DNA of 64,000 nt, taken from the NCBI RefSeq assembly GCF_028209885.1, contig NZ_JAQLEM010000012.1:1-64000 (forward strand), read 5' to 3'. A model generated the notes under the pieces. The model ran no database searches. It was not told the origin of the DNA and saw only the letters and a list, made by a program, of their open reading frames with translations. The translations under genes and the position numbers were made by a program. The stretch's first letter is position 1. The number at the start of each line of letters is the position of its first letter. Source of the stretch: Collinsella aerofaciens. GTDB lineage: Bacteria; Actinomycetota; Coriobacteriia; Coriobacteriales; Coriobacteriaceae. Positions 1 through 8,633 of this stretch are shown here, piece after piece.

Positions 1-3
1 GCG

Positions 4-58
4 AGTTCCGCACGCAAAGGAAAGCACTTAATGTGCTTTCCGTCTTGCGCAGGACTGT
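4..58 (+). repeat. Palindromic repeat, family P, copy 1
   Basis: A 9-bp perfect stem (19-27 with 33-41) around the loop TTAAT lies between the flanks AGTTCCGCACG (4-14) and GCAGGACTGT (49-58). The same flanks surround different but self-complementary stems at 11457-11511 and, inverted, at 39426-39479. Only the flanks and the ability to fold are conserved, which points to a structured repeat family rather than a terminator. Confidence 0.75.
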
Positions 59-236
59 AGAGCAGCAAACTTAACCCGCGCCCGCCCGGCGAGCAAGCGG
101 ACGACAAACACATCTGTCCAACAATTCGTCCGAAACATAATGAAAAACCGTTTGATGTGAGTTAATATAAACAACGTCGTGAATCTGACTCCTGCCACAT
201 ACATGACAGGGGTTAAACACAAAAAAGGAGTCAACT
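59..236 (+). promoter_or_regulatory. Leader region of ptsH
   Basis: No convincing gene is seen here. The stretch is AT-richer than its surroundings around 120-175 (for example TTAATATAAAC near 162-172, a possible -10 region) and ends in a strong ribosome binding site, AAAGGAG at 224-230, six bases before the ptsH ATG. The promoter assignment is inference. Confidence 0.4.
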
Positions 237-500
237 ATGGTTTCTGAGAAGGCTACCCTCGTTAATCCTCAGGGTCTGCACATGCGTCCGGCTGGTCTGT
301 TCGCCTCCACCATGGGCAAGTATGCCTGTGACGTGACGGTCGTCACCCCCGAGAAGGAGGTCAACGGCAAGTCCCCGATGGCCCTCATGGCTGCTGGTAT
401 CCCCTGCGGTACCGAGGTCGAGGTCAAGTGCGACGGCGCCGACGAGACCGAGGCTCTGGCTGCTGCCATCGAGCTCATCAAGAGCGGTCTTGGCGAGTAG
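237..500 (+). CDS. ptsH: Phosphocarrier protein HPr of the PTS
   Basis: HPr is the small cytoplasmic protein that passes phosphate from enzyme I to the sugar-specific EIIA domains. The 87-residue product has the usual family length. The active-site histidine is His15 in the motif GLHMRPAG, and Ser46 in NGKSPMALM is the regulatory site that HPr kinase phosphorylates in Gram-positive bacteria. AAAGGAG six bases upstream fixes the start. It is followed by ptsI after 133 bases that hold a terminator-like hairpin, so HPr may be made in excess over enzyme I. Codon use is strongly biased, as expected for an abundant protein. Confidence 0.97.
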   Translation: MVSEKATLVNPQGLHMRPAGLFASTMGKYACDVTVVTPEKEVNGKSPMALMAAGIPCGTEVEVKCDGADETEALAAAIELIKSGLGE

Positions 501-545
501 AACTCAAACGGGTCGCATGTTGAACAACTAAGTTCATATTTGGGG

Positions 546-581
546 GCGCAGTGACCTGTTGTAAGGTAGCTGCGCTCTTTT
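546..581 (+). terminator. Terminator or attenuator between ptsH and ptsI
   Basis: An imperfect hairpin (GCGCAG...CTGCGC arms with further pairing towards the loop) is followed by CTCTTTT. It lies 45 bases after the ptsH stop and would reduce read-through into ptsI. Confidence 0.6.
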
Positions 582-633
582 GTCATGGATATGGCAAAAC
601 GCTTTATCACATGACACGGAGAGAGGAATGGGA

Positions 634-2337
634 ATGTATCAGGGAGTCAACGCTTCCGAGGGCATCGGTATCGGCACCGTCATGGTCGCCGTCGATCCCG
701 ACTTGACGTTTGAGCCGCACGAGGTTGCTGATTCGGCAGCAGAGAAGGAGCGCTATCAGTCCGCTCTTTCGGTCTTCTGCGAGAAGACCCAGGCTCAGGC
801 CGACCACATGAAGGAGACGGTGGGCGAGGCCGAGGCCGAGATCATGAGCGGACACATTGTTCTGGCTCAGGATCCGGGTATGACCGACGCCATCAACGCC
901 GCCATTGACGGCGGTACCTGCGCCGAGCAGGCGCTCATGGACACCTCGACCATGTTCGAGAACATGTTCCTGTCCATGGACGACGAGATGTTCCGTCTTC
1001 GCGCGGCTGACATCGCCGACATCCGCACCGGTATTCTGGCCGAGCTGCTGGGCAAGGAGGTCGTCGACCTCTCCGTCCTGCCCGAGAACACTGTCGTTGT
1101 CGTGCACGACCTCACGCCGTCCATGACCGCCACGATCGATAAGGCCCACGTTGCCGGTATCGTCACCGAGACCGGTGGCCGCACGTCGCACTCCGCGATC
1201 ATTGCGCGCGCCCTCGAGATCCCGGCTGTCCTTTCGGTCTCCAACAGCTGCACCGCACTGCGCAACGGCATGACCGTTGTCGTCGACGGCGGCAAGGGTA
1301 TCGTCGAGGCCGATCCCGACGAGGAGACGCTCGCTGCCTACACCGCCAAGGCCGAGGCCTTCGCTGCCGAGAAGGCAGCCCTCGAGGCCTTCCGTGGCAA
1401 GCCGTCCGTGACTGCTGATGGCATCAAGAAGATCATCGCCTGCAACATCGGTAACCCCGATGACGTGCCCAACGCGCTCGATCACGACGCCGAGGCTATC
1501 GGTCTGTTCCGCTCCGAGTTCCTGTTCATGGACTCTGCTGAGCTTCCTTCCGAGGAGGAGCAGTTCAACGCCTACCGTAAGGTCGCCAGCGCGCTCAAGG
1601 GTGCTCCGGTCATCATCCGCACGCTCGATGTGGGTGGCGACAAGGAGATTCCGTATCTGCATATGGTCAAGGAAGACAACCCCTTCATGGGCTTCCGCGC
1701 CGTGCGTTACTGCTTGGCCAATCCCGACCAGTACAAGGTCCAGCTCCGCGCTCTGCTGCGCGCTAGCGCCTTCGGTGACGTCAAGATCATGATCCCGCTC
1801 GTCACCTGCGTCGAGGAGGTCTTGGCTGTCAAGGAGCTCGTCGAGCAGTGCAAGGCCGAGCTGACCGAAGAGGGGCGCAAGTTCAACGAGAACATCGAGG
1901 TCGGCATCATGGTCGAGACGCCCGCCGCTTCGCTGCTCGCAGACCGTCTTGCCGAGGTCGCCGACTTCTTCTCCATCGGCACCAACGACCTGATCGGCTA
2001 CACCATGTGCGCCGACCGTGGCAACGACACCATCTCCAACCTGTACCAGGTTTACTATCCCGCCGTGCTCCGCTCGCTCAAGAACATCATCGAGAGCGGC
2101 GTGAAGGCCGGCATCATGGTCGGTATGTGCGGCGAGGCCGCTGCCGATCCGCTGCTCGAGCCGCTGCTGATCAGCTGGGGCCTGGAGGAGTTCTCGATGA
2201 GTGCTCCGTCGATCCTGCGCGCCCGTAAGACCATCAGCCAGTGGACCAAGGCCGAGTGCGACGAGCTCGCCGAGAAGGCGCTCGCCTGCAACACCGCCGC
2301 CGAGGTCAAGGCACTGCTCGAGTCCGCAGCTCGCTAA
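634..2337 (+). CDS. ptsI: Phosphoenolpyruvate-protein phosphotransferase, enzyme I of the PTS
   Basis: Enzyme I takes phosphate from PEP and donates it to HPr. The 567-residue protein has the N-terminal HPr-binding domain, the phosphohistidine swivel domain with His186 in GGRTSHSAIIARA, and the C-terminal PEP-binding barrel with the signatures IMVETPAAS and GTNDLIGYTMCADR and the catalytic Cys in GMCGEAAADP. The start at 634 (MYQGVNASEGIGIG) is preferred over 628 or 580 because it aligns with the known enzyme I N-terminus and lies eight bases after GGAGAGAGG (618-625). It stands in the same direction as ptsH and the two PfkB kinases, suggesting a sugar uptake and phosphorylation unit. Confidence 0.96.
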   Translation: MYQGVNASEGIGIGTVMVAVDPDLTFEPHEVADSAAEKERYQSALSVFCEKTQAQADHMKETVGEAEAEIMSGHIVLAQDPGMTDAINAAIDGGTCAEQALMDTSTMFENMFLSMDDEMFRLRAADIADIRTGILAELLGKEVVDLSVLPENTVVVVHDLTPSMTATIDKAHVAGIVTETGGRTSHSAIIARALEIPAVLSVSNSCTALRNGMTVVVDGGKGIVEADPDEETLAAYTAKAEAFAAEKAALEAFRGKPSVTADGIKKIIACNIGNPDDVPNALDHDAEAIGLFRSEFLFMDSAELPSEEEQFNAYRKVASALKGAPVIIRTLDVGGDKEIPYLHMVKEDNPFMGFRAVRYCLANPDQYKVQLRALLRASAFGDVKIMIPLVTCVEEVLAVKELVEQCKAELTEEGRKFNENIEVGIMVETPAASLLADRLAEVADFFSIGTNDLIGYTMCADRGNDTISNLYQVYYPAVLRSLKNIIESGVKAGIMVGMCGEAAADPLLEPLLISWGLEEFSMSAPSILRARKTISQWTKAECDELAEKALACNTAAEVKALLESAAR

Positions 2338-2411
2338 TTTGGTATCAGAGGTAACCGCGTGGTTGGAATGGGCCGGCCACGCGGCCCTCACATATACAGG
2401 GGGTACTGTAA

Positions 2412-3344
2412 ATGTTCTACACGCTAACCGCTAACCCGGCTGTCGACATGACGGTTTCGAGCTCTCCGCTCGAGCCCGACGAGAACGTCCGCACCGGTTC
2501 GGCCAGCTACACGGCTAACGGCAAGGGCCTCGACGTGTCCTTCGCCTTTAAGAAGATGGGCGTCGACACCGTCGCGCTCGGCTTCTTCGCTGGCTTCACG
2601 GGCAAGTTCATCGTCGAGGAGGTCATGAACCTGGGTTGCCTCTGCCGCCCGGTCTGGACCGACGGTATCACGCGCATTAACACCTACGTCAACGATGGCC
2701 AGCACGAGTACGGCATCCTGAACCCCGGCGCCCCGATCACGCCGCAGCACCAGGAGGAGCTCTACAACATCCTGGACACCGCGGGCGATCTCGAGTGCCT
2801 GATTGTCTCCGGCTCCGTGCCTCCCAAAGCTACGCCCGACTTCCTGGCTCAGGTCATGGAGCACGCTCAGGCTCGTGGCGCTGACGTCGTCCTGGACTTG
2901 TCCTCCGACAAGCTCAAGGAGCTCGCTCACAAGAAGCCGCTGCTCATCAAGCCGAACCATCACGAGATGAAGGCCATCTTCGGCGTGCCGGTCGACACCG
3001 ACGACGAGGTTCGTGTCGCCATGAAGATGGCTCACGACGCTGGCGTTCAGAACGTGCTGCTCACCCGTGGTAGCCGCGGCGACGCTTACTTCTCCAACGG
3101 CGAGGACATCTGGTACGCCAAGCGTGAGTTCAACATCAAGCTGGTCTCTTCCGTCTGCGCCGGCGACTGCACCCTCGCTGCGTTCCTGCACAAGTGGTAC
3201 AGGGATCGCGACAACGTCGAGGAGGCCATGAAGCTCGCTATGGCCACCGGCGCCAACGTTGCCGAGTCCGTCGGCATTGGTGACTTCGGTCACGTCGATG
3301 AGTACAGCAAGCGCGTTGCTGTCCGCAAGCTCGATCGTCAGTAA
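2412..3344 (+). CDS. PfkB-family hexose kinase, 1-phosphofructokinase type (copy 1)
   Basis: This 310-residue PfkB-family sugar kinase most resembles 1-phosphofructokinase, which makes fructose 1,6-bisphosphate from fructose 1-phosphate. Visible family marks are the N-terminal TLTANPAVD, the substrate loop NGKGLDVSFAFKKMG and the C-terminal anion-hole and catalytic-base motif VCAGDCTLAAF (usually GAGDS). A CAGGGGG-type ribosome binding site lies just before the ATG. It follows ptsI by 74 bases, so transcription from ptsI is likely. A second, clearly homologous kinase of identical length follows at 3533. The exact substrate (fructose 1-phosphate or tagatose 6-phosphate) cannot be settled from sequence alone. 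Confidence 0.88.
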   Translation: MFYTLTANPAVDMTVSSSPLEPDENVRTGSASYTANGKGLDVSFAFKKMGVDTVALGFFAGFTGKFIVEEVMNLGCLCRPVWTDGITRINTYVNDGQHEYGILNPGAPITPQHQEELYNILDTAGDLECLIVSGSVPPKATPDFLAQVMEHAQARGADVVLDLSSDKLKELAHKKPLLIKPNHHEMKAIFGVPVDTDDEVRVAMKMAHDAGVQNVLLTRGSRGDAYFSNGEDIWYAKREFNIKLVSSVCAGDCTLAAFLHKWYRDRDNVEEAMKLAMATGANVAESVGIGDFGHVDEYSKRVAVRKLDRQ

Positions 3345-3372
3345 TCGAAACGCGACATATTCGTGCGCATGC

Positions 3373-3403
3373 GGCGCCCCGGTTTCGGCTGGGGCGCCTT
3401 TTT
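3373..3403 (+). terminator. Rho-independent terminator after PfkB copy 1
   Basis: GGCGCCCC (3373-3380) pairs with GGGGCGCC (3391-3398) and is followed directly by five T residues. Confidence 0.9.
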
Positions 3404-3532
3404 GTTCCGCCACGGGGGAGAGGTGTCCCGCCGTACTTCATCGCTTCCACACCGTTCACCGAGTTGTCCTAGCCTTTTACCGATGCGTGGAATATACTTT
3501 CATTAACACGTTGCTTCGTGAAAGGAACATTC

Positions 3533-4465
3533 ATGATTTACACGCTCACTGCAAATCCCGCCATTGACTACAACATCGCCTGCGACGGCCTTGCTGCCAA
3601 CACCGTCACGCGTACTCGCAACGCCGTCTATACGCCCAACGGCAAGGGCCTCAACGTCTCGTTTACGCTTGACCACTACGGTGTCGACACCACGATCCTG
3701 GGCTTCTTCGCTGGCTTCTCGGGCGAGTTCATCGTCAAGGGCGCCGAGGCCCTGGGCGTGCCCGTCAAGCCCGTGTGGACCGACGGCATCACGCGCGTCA
3801 ACGTCTTCCTCAATGCCGGCCCCGACACCGAGTACAACATGGTCAACGCCGGTGCCGCCATCAACGAGGCCAATGAGCAGGAGATGTTTGAGCTCATCGA
3901 TTCGCTCGATGACATGACCTGCCTGGTCATCAGTGGCTCGCTGCCTCCCAACACTTCCGAGGGCTTCCTGGCCGAGGTTCTGCGCCGCGTCAAGGCCAAG
4001 GGTGCCGAGTTCGTTCTCGACATCTCGAGCCATCAGCTGGCAGATCTCATTGCCATGGAGCCGCTGCTGATCAAGCCCAATGACGACGAGTTGCTCGATA
4101 TCTTTGGCATTAAGGTGAGCGGTGGCGACGACGAGTCCGTCAAGGGCGCTATGGCTGAGCTTCATGCCAAGGGCGCCAAGAACGTGCTGCTGACCCTCGG
4201 CGGCGCCGGTGCGTACTTCTCCAACGGCAAGCACATCTGGTTTGCTAACCGCACCTTCGACGTCAAGCTGCTGTCGACGGTGTGTGCCGGCGATTCCTCG
4301 CTCGCTGCCTTCCTGTCCGTGTGGCATGACGCCCCCGAGCGCGTCGAGGATGCCCTGCGCCTGTCGATGGCCACCGGCGCCAACGTGGTCGAGTGCCCCG
4401 GTTTGGGCGATTTTGCCAAGGTGGACGAATATAAGAAGCACATCGAGGTTCGCCAGGTCTGCTAG
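3533..4465 (+). CDS. PfkB-family hexose kinase, 1-phosphofructokinase type (copy 2)
   Basis: This is a paralogue of the preceding kinase, also 310 residues, starting MIYTLTANPAIDYN. It shares NGKGLNVSFTLDHYG, FFAGFSGEFIVKGAE, VWTDGITRVNVF, SGSLPP and VCAGDSSLAAFLS; here the catalytic motif has the more usual GDS. The start at 3533 is chosen because AAAGGA (3521-3526) precedes it with good spacing; an upstream in-frame start would lack one. A strong terminator separates it from copy 1, so it probably has its own promoter in 3404-3520. Tandem duplication followed by divergence is the simplest origin; the two copies may differ in substrate or regulation. Confidence 0.88.
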   Translation: MIYTLTANPAIDYNIACDGLAANTVTRTRNAVYTPNGKGLNVSFTLDHYGVDTTILGFFAGFSGEFIVKGAEALGVPVKPVWTDGITRVNVFLNAGPDTEYNMVNAGAAINEANEQEMFELIDSLDDMTCLVISGSLPPNTSEGFLAEVLRRVKAKGAEFVLDISSHQLADLIAMEPLLIKPNDDELLDIFGIKVSGGDDESVKGAMAELHAKGAKNVLLTLGGAGAYFSNGKHIWFANRTFDVKLLSTVCAGDSSLAAFLSVWHDAPERVEDALRLSMATGANVVECPGLGDFAKVDEYKKHIEVRQVC

Positions 4466-4487
4466 CCGCATCGATACATCGTTGCCG

Positions 4488-4523
4488 AACACCCGCTTTG
4501 GATTACCAAGGCGGGTGTTTTTT
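4488..4523 (+). terminator. Rho-independent terminator after PfkB copy 2
   Basis: AACACCCGC and GCGGGTGTT form a long stem and are followed by a run of T residues ending at 4523. Confidence 0.9.
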
Positions 4524-4660
4524 GCGCGCTGAACATATGTGGTGTCTGCTGTCTCGTTTTATCTAATCAACGACGCGATTGCGTGTGCGCGCTTTCTCGT
4601 TTCTTGTTAGACTTCTTGAGAACCATCGATTAACGCTCACAAGTGCAGGAGGCCATAGGC

Positions 4661-6055
4661 ATGTGCAATGTTTCGCTCAACGGTACTCAACCGTCCGATG
4701 CGTCCCTGCGCGTCCTGCGCGCGCTTGAGGCGGCTGGTCTTGAGGCTTGGTACGTGGGCGGTTGGGTGCGCGACGCCCTGATGGGGTACCCCAGCCACGA
4801 TGTTGATATGTGCTGTAGCGGCCTGTGGCAGGAGTCCAAGGCGGCGCTCGAGGCCGCCGGCATCGCGGTTGTGGAGTCGGGCATTAAATTTGGCGGAATC
4901 ACGGCTATTTCCGATGGCGAGCGTATCGAGGTCACCACGTACCGTCTGGATGGCTTTTACACCGATGGTCGTCATCCCCAGAGTGTGGAGCGTGCCGCCT
5001 CGCTCGAGGACGATCTGGCGCGCCGCGACTTTACCGTCAATGCCATGGCCTGGCATCCCGAGCGCGGGCTTGTCGACCGCTACGACGGCCAGGGTGACTT
5101 TGAGCGCAAGCTGATTCGCGCTGTCGGCGATCCCAAGCGTCGCTTTAACGAGGACGCCCTGCGCATGCTGCGTGCGGTGCGCTTTGCCTGCCGTCTGGAC
5201 TTTATGATTGAGCCCGAGACCAAGCGTGCGCTTGCCGAGTGCGCGCCGCTGCTCGATGCCGTGGCGCGTGAGCGTGTGGGTATTGAGCTCGAGGGCATTC
5301 TTTCGACCGGTCATGGGGGAGACGCGATGCTTCGCTATCCCGAGCTCATCTGTGCCGCTGTGCCCGAGTTGGCAGCGGGTCGCGGGTTTGATCAGCGAAG
5401 TGTCTACCATGCGTTTAACGTCTACGAGCATATCGCCCGTGTGCTGACAGTGGCAGGGGAGCTGGCGCTGTGCGACGGCGTCGCGCCATCGTCGAGCCTT
5501 ATGTGGGCGGCGTTTTTGCACGATGTCTCCAAGCCCGAGTGCTTTACGGTCGATCACGCCGGCAGCGGGCACTTCTACGGTCATCCCGAGCTCGGCGCCA
5601 AGAAGGCGCGCGTCATTATGGATCGCCTGGCTCTCTCGCACGACCTGGTGCGCGACGTGTGCCTGCTCATCAAATATCACGACAAACCGCTGCGTCCCGA
5701 GCGATCCTGCCTGCTCAATATGATGTGCGCGCTTTCTGGCGAGGGCGTCGACACGGCCCGTCTGATTGACGAGCTCATGGACCTTAAGCGTGCTGACACC
5801 CTCGGCAAGGCCCCGTCGTGCTTCTATTACGTTGAGACGATTGAGGAGATGCGCGCGATGGCGCACGAGCTGCTGAAGGCAGGGGAGCCCTATACGCTCA
5901 AGATGCTCGCCATCAACGGTGGCGACCTGATCCGTGCCGGAGTCAAGCCTGGGCCGGAACTGGGTCAGCTTCTCAACTCCGCCCTCGACGCCGTGATCGA
6001 AGACAACATTCCCAACGATCGCGAAGCTCTTTTGGTCCATCTCAACTTGAATTAG
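4661..6055 (+). CDS. cca: CCA tRNA nucleotidyltransferase with HD domain
   Basis: This class II enzyme adds or repairs the 3' CCA end of tRNAs. The 464-residue protein shows the nucleotidyltransferase signature WYVGGWVRD (residues 30-38) with the metal-binding DVD at 47-49, then RRDFTVNAMA (121-130), the RNA-binding segment EDALRMLRAVRFACRL, and a C-terminal HD phosphohydrolase domain (FLHDVSKPE, near residue 290). The start at 4661 follows AGGAGG (4647-4652) by eight bases; an in-frame GTG at 4643 precedes that site and is unlikely. Upstream is the PfkB terminator; downstream is tRNA-Glu. Both tRNA genes in this window already encode CCA, so here the enzyme would act mainly in repair. Confidence 0.94.
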   Translation: MCNVSLNGTQPSDASLRVLRALEAAGLEAWYVGGWVRDALMGYPSHDVDMCCSGLWQESKAALEAAGIAVVESGIKFGGITAISDGERIEVTTYRLDGFYTDGRHPQSVERAASLEDDLARRDFTVNAMAWHPERGLVDRYDGQGDFERKLIRAVGDPKRRFNEDALRMLRAVRFACRLDFMIEPETKRALAECAPLLDAVARERVGIELEGILSTGHGGDAMLRYPELICAAVPELAAGRGFDQRSVYHAFNVYEHIARVLTVAGELALCDGVAPSSSLMWAAFLHDVSKPECFTVDHAGSGHFYGHPELGAKKARVIMDRLALSHDLVRDVCLLIKYHDKPLRPERSCLLNMMCALSGEGVDTARLIDELMDLKRADTLGKAPSCFYYVETIEEMRAMAHELLKAGEPYTLKMLAINGGDLIRAGVKPGPELGQLLNSALDAVIEDNIPNDREALLVHLNLN

Positions 6056-6182
6056 CTACCCAGTTTACCTGCGTGTTCCATAACCTGCCGACAATTTTTC
6101 GGCAATTTGGAATTTCTTCTTGCGCTGACGTTTTTTGTCCCGTAATATATTTCCACGCAGCACGGCAGTGCAGATGTCATGT

Positions 6183-6259
6183 GGCCCGTTCGTCTAGCGG
6201 TTTAGGACGCCGCCCTCTCAAGGCGGAGATCACCAGTTCGAATCTGGTACGGGCTACCA
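6183..6259 (+). tRNA. tRNA-Glu (anticodon CTC)
   Basis: A complete cloverleaf is visible: the acceptor GGCCCGT pairs with ACGGGCT (one G-U pair), the anticodon stem CCGCC/GGCGG holds the loop CTCTCAA with anticodon CTC, the T arm contains GTTCGAATC, and CCA is encoded. It reads GAG codons. Confidence 0.95.
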
Positions 6260-6269
6260 CGCATCTGAT

Positions 6270-6301
6270 ACCCGGACTTCCCATGGAAGTCCGGGTTTTT
6301 T
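6270..6301 (+). terminator. Rho-independent terminator after tRNA-Glu
   Basis: ACCCGGACTTCC pairs with GGAAGTCCGGGT through a very short loop and is followed by a run of T residues. Confidence 0.92.
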
Positions 6302-6409
6302 GTTATCAAACAACCGTCTGCAATTCCCGTTTGAACCAGAGCTTTGCGTTCTGCCTATGGCCCTTACGGGTACAATATCCAAGATATTTTGACTGTTAGA
6401 AGGAGTCTC

Positions 6410-7717
6410 ATGACGGAGTCCTCTCAGCATACGTCTAAGCCCCAGGTCGAGGTTGAGGCCTCGGGCGGAGATGACAATAAGAGCGCACGCCGCGGCGCCA
6501 TCTTTATCGGCGTCGTGCTGGTGGGTTATATCGTCTATCTGGTGGTAACCGGGCAGATGGGGCAGTTCTGGGCCGCAATGTCGAGCGTCCAGGCGTCATG
6601 GCTCGTTGTCGCGTGTCTTTGCATGTTCATGTATCTGTTCTTTGGCATTGTGGCCTATGCGATCGCCGTCTGGCTCGACCCATATTCACCCGTCGGCATC
6701 CGCGACCTGATTTCGGTCGAGGCGAGCGGCATCTTCTTTGGCAACCTCACACCTATGATGATGGGCTCGACTCCCGCCCAGATCTACCGCCTGACCAAGG
6801 CGGGCCAAAATGTCGGCGAGGCTGGCGCCACGCAGTTCACGCGCTTTATCGTGTATCAGTTTGGCCTCGTTGCCTGGGGCGCTATCCTACTGCTTGCTCG
6901 CATGCCGTTTTTTGCCGAGCGCTATGGCGACATGACGCTGCTGTGTGTCTTTAGCTTTGGTGGGCACTGCTGCATCTTGCTGGGCATCTTCGCCGTCGCG
7001 CTCATGCCTAAGACCGTCACGCGCGTCGCCCATTGCATCATCAATTGGCTTGAGCGCATTGGTGTCTCGGCCACTAAGATCGAGGGATGGCGCACGTTTG
7101 TCGATGGCGAGATCTACTCCTTCTCCGAGAAGTTCAAGCTTTCAGCCGGACATTTTTCTTCCATGCTGCTCACCGTGTTTATCACCATGCTGCAGCTCGC
7201 GTTTTTCTATCTGGTGCCGTATTTCCTGATGCTTGCCTTTGGCCACCACGAGGTCGACTTTTTCTCGGTCATGGCCGCGAGCGCCTTTGTCCAGTTGCTG
7301 AGCTCTGCGGTTCCCTTGCCCGGTGGAACTGGTGGCGCTGAGGGCGGCTTTGCATTGTTCTTGGGTCATTTCTTCGGTTCGGCATCGACCGCCGGCTATC
7401 TGCTGTGGCGCCTCATTACGTTTATTGCACCGACCATTTTGGCTGCGCCCCTGCTGGGCCTTAAGAGCGCCCACAACGAGAGCATCCATGCGCGCTGGGA
7501 TCGCGTGATGCGCAAGCTCGGCCGCACGCCTCAGACGCCCTCTGCGCCCACTAAGCCGCACCCCGCGAATGCTGTTACCGTTGATCCCAAGAAGCAGGCT
7601 CAGAAGGCTTCTGGGACCGCTAAGCCGGCTCATAAAGCCTATGTGCGCCAGACAGGCGACGGTATTCGCGTATCTCTGTCGGCACTCAATAAGAAGAAGC
7701 ACCCTAAGTCGCAGTAG
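6410..7717 (+). CDS. Flippase-like integral membrane protein (LPG synthase transmembrane / YbhN type)
   Basis: This 435-residue protein has about eight hydrophobic segments after a 40-residue polar N-terminus, for example GAIFIGVVLVGYIVYLVV, VVACLCMFMYLFFGIVAYAIAVW and LLTVFITMLQLAFFYLV. It carries the family signature PLPGGTGGAEGGFALF near the C-terminal third. The family is the membrane part of lysyl-phosphatidylglycerol synthases and related lipid flippases; the cytoplasmic aminoacyltransferase domain is absent, so aminoacylation is not predicted. The last 80 residues are Lys/Pro-rich and cytoplasmic. AAGGAG before ATG 6410 sets the start. It precedes a TetR gene in the same direction; a functional link is only a guess. 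Confidence 0.82.
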   Translation: MTESSQHTSKPQVEVEASGGDDNKSARRGAIFIGVVLVGYIVYLVVTGQMGQFWAAMSSVQASWLVVACLCMFMYLFFGIVAYAIAVWLDPYSPVGIRDLISVEASGIFFGNLTPMMMGSTPAQIYRLTKAGQNVGEAGATQFTRFIVYQFGLVAWGAILLLARMPFFAERYGDMTLLCVFSFGGHCCILLGIFAVALMPKTVTRVAHCIINWLERIGVSATKIEGWRTFVDGEIYSFSEKFKLSAGHFSSMLLTVFITMLQLAFFYLVPYFLMLAFGHHEVDFFSVMAASAFVQLLSSAVPLPGGTGGAEGGFALFLGHFFGSASTAGYLLWRLITFIAPTILAAPLLGLKSAHNESIHARWDRVMRKLGRTPQTPSAPTKPHPANAVTVDPKKQAQKASGTAKPAHKAYVRQTGDGIRVSLSALNKKKHPKSQ

Positions 7718-7766
7718 GGCAGTCGTGCGTTCTTCATGATGCGGGGCATATTTGTGCTGTATGGGG

Positions 7767-7790
7767 GATAATCCTCTTACGTAGATTATC
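7767..7790. promoter_or_regulatory. Possible TetR operator, GATAATC inverted repeat
   Basis: GATAATC at 7767-7773 and its exact inverse GATTATC at 7784-7790 are separated by ten bases, 44 bases before the tetR start. The position fits autoregulation by the adjacent TetR protein, but this is inference from one dyad. Confidence 0.4.
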
Positions 7791-7833
7791 TCTCATCTGT
7801 TGATGAATGCTCGCATATCGAAGGGACACGCCC

Positions 7834-8445
7834 ATGGCAACCAGCAAACCGCGTCTTGATCGTCGCATCGTTCGCAGCCGTAATGCCATCCTTTCGGCTT
7901 TCGAGCGCCTGCTCATGGAAAAGCCGCTGGCAGACATTACGGTGAGTGCCATCGCGCGCGAGGCCAATGTCGACCGCAAGACCTTTTACGTTCACTTTGG
8001 TACGGTTGACGGCCTGCTCGATGCCATTGCCGTCGATGTGGTGGAGATGATTGTCGACTCAGTCGAGAAAACGCTTGCTTCCATGGACGGCGACACTAAC
8101 GAGCGCGCCCTGGGCGCGGCGGCGACCTTCTTTAAAACCGTTAACGAGGCACTGTGCAACAACTTGGTGCTCAATCGTCAGCTGATCGAGAACATTCCGC
8201 TCGATGATTTTATGGCTCGTCTTCGTGCACCGCTCGAGCACGAGATTGCCGAGCGCGATCTGCTGCCCCAAGGTCTCAAGGACGAGATGTTCGACTACTA
8301 TCTGGCGTTTTTGCTGTCGGGTATTATCGGTATCTATCGCACGTGGGCGCTGTCTGACGGCTCGGTTCCTATCGAGCGCGTCTCTGAGGTCGCCAACGAC
8401 CTGACTCTCAACGGTCTGTCGAGTCTGGAATCTCGCTTCGAATAG
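7834..8445 (+). CDS. TetR/AcrR family transcriptional regulator
   Basis: The 203-residue protein has an N-terminal TetR DNA-binding domain: RSRNAILSAFERLLMEKPLADITVSAIAREA followed by the recognition-helix end VDRKTFYVHFGTVDGLLDAI (about residues 15-65). The helical C-terminal ligand domain is of the type found in the DhaS-like branch and ends in LDSLSSLESRFE-like residues. The start at 7834 (MATSKPRL) has a GAAGGGA site upstream; an earlier in-frame start lacks one. A 7-bp dyad lies in the promoter. Targets are unknown; candidates are itself, the flippase gene and the convergent radical SAM gene. Confidence 0.88.
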   Translation: MATSKPRLDRRIVRSRNAILSAFERLLMEKPLADITVSAIAREANVDRKTFYVHFGTVDGLLDAIAVDVVEMIVDSVEKTLASMDGDTNERALGAAATFFKTVNEALCNNLVLNRQLIENIPLDDFMARLRAPLEHEIAERDLLPQGLKDEMFDYYLAFLLSGIIGIYRTWALSDGSVPIERVSEVANDLTLNGLSSLESRFE

Positions 8446-8469
8446 CATCGATAATTCAACAACTTAAAG

Positions 8470-8538
8470 AAGTTGCGGTGGAATAGGGATTGTTTTGGTT
8501 ATTGGAAGGCCGATCTAGTCCCTATTTCACCGCAACTT
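8470..8538. repeat. 69-bp inverted-repeat element, family A, copy 1
   Basis: The element begins AAGTTGCGGTGGAATAGGGA and ends with the inverse (TCCCTATTTCACCGCAACTT). It has exactly the same length, 69 bp, as copies at 32246-32314 and 48464-48532, which share the arms but not the central 25 bases. No open frame is present. It behaves like a REP-type or MITE-like element. Confidence 0.85.
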
Positions 8539-8561
8539 AGTAAAACTGTTTTGATGGTAAG

Positions 8562-8607
8562 GCGGAGCAGCCTCGAAGATGAGCCTCGAGACTGCTCCGC
8601 TTCATTT
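8562..8607. terminator. Hairpin between convergent tetR and radical SAM genes
   Basis: GCGGAGCAG (8562-8570) pairs with CTGCTCCGC (8592-8600), with further CTCGA pairing inside the loop, followed by TTCATTT. Its position between two convergent stops suggests a shared terminator. Confidence 0.65.
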
Positions 8608-8633
8608 CTGAGCGTTTGCCGTGTAGAACAGCA

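Noticed and set aside
607..2391. A long open frame (about 590 codons) on the minus strand opposite ptsI
   Set aside because: It is a by-product of the strong codon bias of ptsI, has no ribosome binding site and repeats Gly/Val/Asp-rich nonsense sequence. Similar long antisense frames lie opposite the radical SAM, serine dehydratase, gltX, glgP and glgB genes.
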